A stretch of 62,098 nt of DNA from NCBI RefSeq assembly GCF_008923725.1, contig NZ_WBPF01000016.1, forward strand, positions 826,501-888,598, in the 5' to 3' direction. Positions 59,165-62,098 of this stretch are shown in pieces; position 1 is the first letter of the stretch, and every line of letters begins with the position of its first letter. The position numbers were made by a program, and so were the translations under genes. The notes beneath the pieces were generated by a model. It did not search any database. It was not told the DNA's origin and worked only from the letters and a program-made list of their open reading frames with translations. The DNA is from Bacillus sp. CH140a_4T (GTDB lineage: Bacteria; Bacillota; Bacilli; Bacillales; Bacillaceae_G).

Positions 59165-60124
59165 GTGACACAGATTATGTATCACCACACAGCAATCAAT
59201 GTATTAAATCTTTTACAAAACATGTCAAATGATAAAATGAACGATGTGCAACTAGAAGAGGAATTTAAAAAAATAGAAAAACAATTCCAAGTAAAATATG
59301 AAGAACTAGTTGATTTACATAATAGAATGGTATTATTTCAAATAGATATAGAAAAAAATGGTGGGATGCGGGCGTATGAAAAATCAACAATTACATGGCT
59401 AAAGTCTGAGCTAGAGTTACTGTATGAAGTGTATCAATTTTCCCAACGTCACGGTTTAAACATTATTAATATTTCAAAATACGTTAGTAAAAAAGAACTG
59501 AATCTTTTTCCAAAAACAGCAAGTCAATTACAAAATACGTATTACAAATTAAAAAAATGTGAAATACCATTTGAAAATGTTGAAAAACAAAAACCAGGAC
59601 GAAAGCGAAAATATACGCCTGTAAAAGAACCAATTGTTGAGATGAAAACAGAAAACAAGAAAGAATTAAGAAAAGAAGTTGAAAATACAGAGAGTGAAAA
59701 AAGTCTTGTAACAGTTATATCTGGTATTGTTGATAATTTTGAAACGATTAGCCAGTGTAGTGAAAGAAAAGAGCATGAACTACATCAGTTCATGGAAGGG
59801 ATTTATAAGCTTTCTAGCATGGCTGCAGAGCGTTCAAAAGATGAAAAGAATGCACGTGGTCTCGAAGGCGAATTACATGTATTACGAGCTGAAAATGAAA
59901 GGCTAAAACGAGAAAAGGAAGAGCTTGTTCATGATATAAAAGAAATGACGCATCATTTAATTCATTTCATTACGAGCTCTGATATTAATCAAATTCGCAC
60001 ATTGCCTTTCTTCGTAAAAGAATGTAAACAAGATTTGCATAAATTAGGGTTATATAACGCACAAGACGGTAAAATGAAAATTATGGTTGATCGTAGTGGG
60101 CAGGTTATGACTGTAACACAGTAA
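59165..60124 (+). CDS. mogR: Motility gene repressor MogR
   Basis: The 319-residue protein's N-terminal DNA-binding domain (about 1-160) is helical with WLKSELELLYEVYQFSQRHGLN and FPKTASQLQNTYYKLKK. A basic AT-hook-like KPGRKRKYTP follows at about 144, then a coiled coil (about 225-265). This matches MogR of Listeria and the B. cereus group, a repressor that binds TTTT-N5-AAAA sites. GTG 59165 (AAAGGA nine bases upstream) is used; ATG 59177 is the alternative. It has its own consensus promoter and terminator. Confidence 0.9.
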   Translation: MTQIMYHHTAINVLNLLQNMSNDKMNDVQLEEEFKKIEKQFQVKYEELVDLHNRMVLFQIDIEKNGGMRAYEKSTITWLKSELELLYEVYQFSQRHGLNIINISKYVSKKELNLFPKTASQLQNTYYKLKKCEIPFENVEKQKPGRKRKYTPVKEPIVEMKTENKKELRKEVENTESEKSLVTVISGIVDNFETISQCSERKEHELHQFMEGIYKLSSMAAERSKDEKNARGLEGELHVLRAENERLKREKEELVHDIKEMTHHLIHFITSSDINQIRTLPFFVKECKQDLHKLGLYNAQDGKMKIMVDRSGQVMTVTQ

Positions 60125-60143
60125 TGAAATTTGGGTACAAAAT

Positions 60144-60186
60144 AAAAGGGAGGTACATAGCGTATATGTATTTCCCTTTTGTTTTG
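60144..60186 (+). terminator. Intrinsic terminator after mogR
   Basis: AAAAGGGA and TCCCTTTT enclose an inner TACATA / TATGTA stem, followed by GTTTTG. Confidence 0.75.
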
Positions 60187-61184
60187 TATGGAATCGTTCC
60201 AGGAAAAGGGGAAATATGTGAAAATGAAGCATTTAATTAAAAAAGAGATAAGGCTTCTTTCCGAGGTGAAGATATTAGAAAAGGAATGATCTTTAGGAAG
60301 CGAAGAGTTTACATCAATCTAGGTATTTCATTTCTTCTTTGCTACATTCGATTACAGCGAAGTACCAGTTGTGAAAAAGTGTTAAGTAAAGTGAGATGTA
60401 TTAATGGTGGTGTATCAGTAGAGAATGATAACTGTTTACCAGCTTAGATACATTAGTTCTTTTTAATATAGTTGCTATGTGGATAGGAAGTGTCATAACA
60501 GTAACTTTATTAAAGGGAAAAAATATTATTAGTAAAATCTAGTATCTGTACCTATATGTTTAATGAAACATCACATGTGAAACGAGAAAGAACATTACTA
60601 GGAGAAAATTTTTAATAGATTTGTATGAGCAAAGCTAGATTGTAATTAAGAGCAATTATTCGCCTATCCATCGGGATTTCATAATCTAGTTCGGTTTCTT
60701 TGTTAGTGAGGTGAAACATTTTTTATTATATTACTAGACGGTACGAGCGGATATAAAAAGGGGTTTAGATGTTCTATATCCAATGTGGTTGGAAAATGTT
60801 TACTGGTATTGTACACTTTACCCATTAAATAAAAATTCATTATTGAGCACTATAGCTTAATCCATATAGATAATTTGTTCTGTTAATACTTGAAACTCGT
60901 TATCTATGTAAATCACGGTTTCTTTTTGTAGTGGTAACAATGGAAGGGTGAGCAACTAAATAAAAAATATTTATACCTGCATGGGTGCAACTTGTAATTA
61001 AGATATTTTATAGACGAGTAGAAACAACATTTAGTTCTTTGTTAAAATTTTTAAGTTAGTATTCATTCGAAATTGTTTTTCATATAAGGGGCATTATGAG
61101 TATTTAAGATGGTTGCTTGTATTTCTATTGGTCACTAGTTTGAAAATTATTTAAATTGAAACAATTCCCAGAAACACTTTAAAC
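60187..61184. other. About 1 kb without a clear gene; decayed coding scraps
   Basis: No convincing gene is seen. Scraps look coding: plus 60224-60289 (21 codons) overlapping by ATGA a 53-codon frame 60286-60447; plus from about 60429, a stop-bounded frame with the membrane-like DTLVLFNIVAMWIGSVITVT; minus 60612-60719 (MFHLTNKETELDYEIP); minus 60857-60955 (ETVIYIDNEFQVLTEQII). None has good support and frames are broken, so these are most likely remnants of decayed genes. The last ends near a T run where one base would extend it. Confidence 0.45.
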
Positions 61185-61229
61185 GATAGTTAATTAAATT
61201 TTTTTTATAAAAAAATTTAATTAACTATC
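61185..61229. repeat. Perfect 21-bp inverted repeat with MogR-like core
   Basis: Left arm GATAGTTAATTAAA plus seven T (61185-61205), a three-base loop, and the exact complement (61209-61229). The centre reads TTTT-TTATA-AAAA (61201-61213), fitting the MogR TTTT-N5-AAAA site. It lies about 110 bases upstream of the last gene. It could also act as a bidirectional terminator. Confidence 0.7.
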
Positions 61230-61286
61230 TAGCATATTTTTTAAAAAAGTAGGATAATATAAATCGTTAATATGTAGTATTGTAAA

Positions 61287-61310
61287 ATAAAAATATAAAA
61301 TTATTTTTAT
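61287..61310. promoter_or_regulatory. Small AT-rich inverted repeat before the last gene
   Basis: ATAAAAATA and TATTTTTAT with a six-base spacer, 33 bases before the start codon of the secreted protein gene. Confidence 0.35.
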
Positions 61311-61342
61311 AAATAAAAAATAAGATTCGGGAGGCTATAACA

Positions 61343-62098
61343 ATGAAAAATAAAAATACAAAATTTTTAACAGGTCTTGGTATGAGTTCAATATTATTGA
61401 TGTCTGCTATTCACCCAACTGCTACAGCTTTTGCAGCAGTAGAGAAATCTGGTGATCTAAAAGCGACATATGTAAAAATAGAAAATAAAAAAACTGGTGA
61501 TACAGATTCGATTCAAGTAAGTGAATTGGAGGCAGGGGATAAAGTAAGAGTTTATAGTACAATCAAATCTACAGAAATATTAGCAGAGGGCACAGTAGAA
61601 GATCAGAGTAAATCTTTGACAATTTCTAAAAAGGATTTATTAGAAGCAAAAGGTGGAACAGTGTATGTAACTGTGACGAAAAAAGAAAAGGAAGAAAGTT
61701 CTCGAACAGCGATAAAATATACTGCGGAGCTAGTAACAAAAGCACCTGCTTTAAAAATGATAACAGTAGTGAATAATAAAGCAAGTGTAGAAGATGAAGT
61801 AAAAGTGGAAGGTGTAAAAAAAGGGGCAACAGTAAGAGTTTATGATGCTGCTAGTGGAGGAAAAGAGCTAGGCAAAGTAATTGTAAAGGGCGATTCTGAA
61901 TTAGAAATAGGTATAGTGAAAATCAAACAAATTGCAAAAAATGCACAAACTACTGGGACAGTATATGTAAGTGTTGAAAATCTAGAAGAGTTAGAAAGCC
62001 CACGAACAGCAGTGAAATATGATACGGAAGTATCAGCAGCGCCAGCAGCAAAAACAATCACAGTAGAAAACAATAAAAAAGGTGCAGAAGATACAATT
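61343..62098 (+). CDS. Secreted repeat protein, 3' end outside window
   Basis: Open for 252 codons to the edge. A signal peptide (MKNKNTKFLTGLGMSSILLM to AFA, about 31 residues) is followed by repeats of about 95 residues. Unit 1 runs about 38-135 (LKATYVKIENKKTGDTDS, KVRVYSTI, VYVTVTKKEKEESSRTAIKY) and unit 2 about 140-232 (KMITVVNNKASVED, TVRVYDAASGGKELG, VYVSVENLEELESPRTAVKY). A third starts near 236 (TITVENNKKGAED). Such V-R-V-Y-D repeats occur in cell-wall proteins of the B. cereus group. GGGAGG precedes the ATG. The function and C-terminal anchor are not visible. Confidence 0.82.
   Translation, partial: MKNKNTKFLTGLGMSSILLMSAIHPTATAFAAVEKSGDLKATYVKIENKKTGDTDSIQVSELEAGDKVRVYSTIKSTEILAEGTVEDQSKSLTISKKDLLEAKGGTVYVTVTKKEKEESSRTAIKYTAELVTKAPALKMITVVNNKASVEDEVKVEGVKKGATVRVYDAASGGKELGKVIVKGDSELEIGIVKIKQIAKNAQTTGTVYVSVENLEELESPRTAVKYDTEVSAAPAAKTITVENNKKGAEDTI

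Noticed and set aside
60286-60447. 53-codon frame overlapping a short upstream frame by ATGA
   Set aside because: Composition is unlike the neighbours and there is no ribosome binding site of its own; treated as a scrap in a decayed region.
1-62098. tRNA or rRNA genes, insertion sequences, transposases, prophage or attachment sites
   Set aside because: None was recognised by reading; no terminal inverted repeats with a transposase and no integrase-like gene were seen.

Overview
The window is low-GC Bacillus DNA whose gene content and order point to the Bacillus cereus group. The signs are a GerN-type antiporter, a spare Hfq with a variant RNA-binding motif, a MogR-type motility repressor behind cheV, and a motility cluster that begins with a MotP/MotS-like stator. 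All motility genes read as intact, so frameshifted, non-motile B. anthracis is unlikely. Species assignment is from recognition only; no database was searched.

Left part (1-12.5 kb): the 5' part of a giant repeat (DUF11-type) protein gene on the minus strand, a double-GNAT acetyltransferase, an isochorismatase-family hydrolase, a DMT exporter, and a conserved Bacillus housekeeping block resembling ypdQ / queT / ypeP / ypeQ / ypzA / cspD. queT carries a preQ1-I riboswitch. Middle part (12.5-31.8 kb): mostly single genes and short operons with strong terminators. They cover transport (LysE, SSS symporter with DUF485 partner, CPA2 antiporter, MATE, TSUP, two MFS), small metabolic enzymes (class III aminotransferase with a candidate sigma-54 promoter, nitroreductase, DJ-1/PfpI, VOC), regulators (MerR, ArsR-like), sporulation-linked small proteins (YjcZ-like, Spo0E-like), Hfq and an HD phosphohydrolase.

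Right part (31.9-60.1 kb): the motility and chemotaxis cluster, nearly all on the plus strand. The order is motP-motS, cheY, cheA, a long FliY with two CheC-like domains, two uncharacterised membrane-anchored proteins, cheR plus a SLOG-like gene on the minus strand, YaaR, a FlgN-like protein, flgK, flgL, fliD, fliS, a FliT-like protein, flgB, flgC, fliE, fliF, fliG, fliH, fliI, a FliJ-like protein, fliK, flgD, flgE, two uncharacterised proteins, cheV and mogR. It supplies the stator, the chemotaxis relay (CheA, CheY, CheV, CheR, FliY), the basal-body ring and rod, the export ATPase complex, hook assembly, and filament cap and junction proteins with chaperone-like partners. No fliM, fliP/Q/R, flhA/B, flagellin or sigD lies in the window; some probably lie beyond the right edge.

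The last 2 kb holds an AT-rich stretch without convincing genes, with coding-like scraps and a perfect 21-bp inverted repeat, then the start of a secreted repeat protein that runs off the window. The most unusual features are the structured intergenic elements in and around the motility cluster (cheY/cheA hairpin, cheR start hairpin, terminator-like hairpin inside fliH, and a pair of related intergenic blocks flanking the 57-kb gene and cheV) and the two unknown membrane proteins after fliY.
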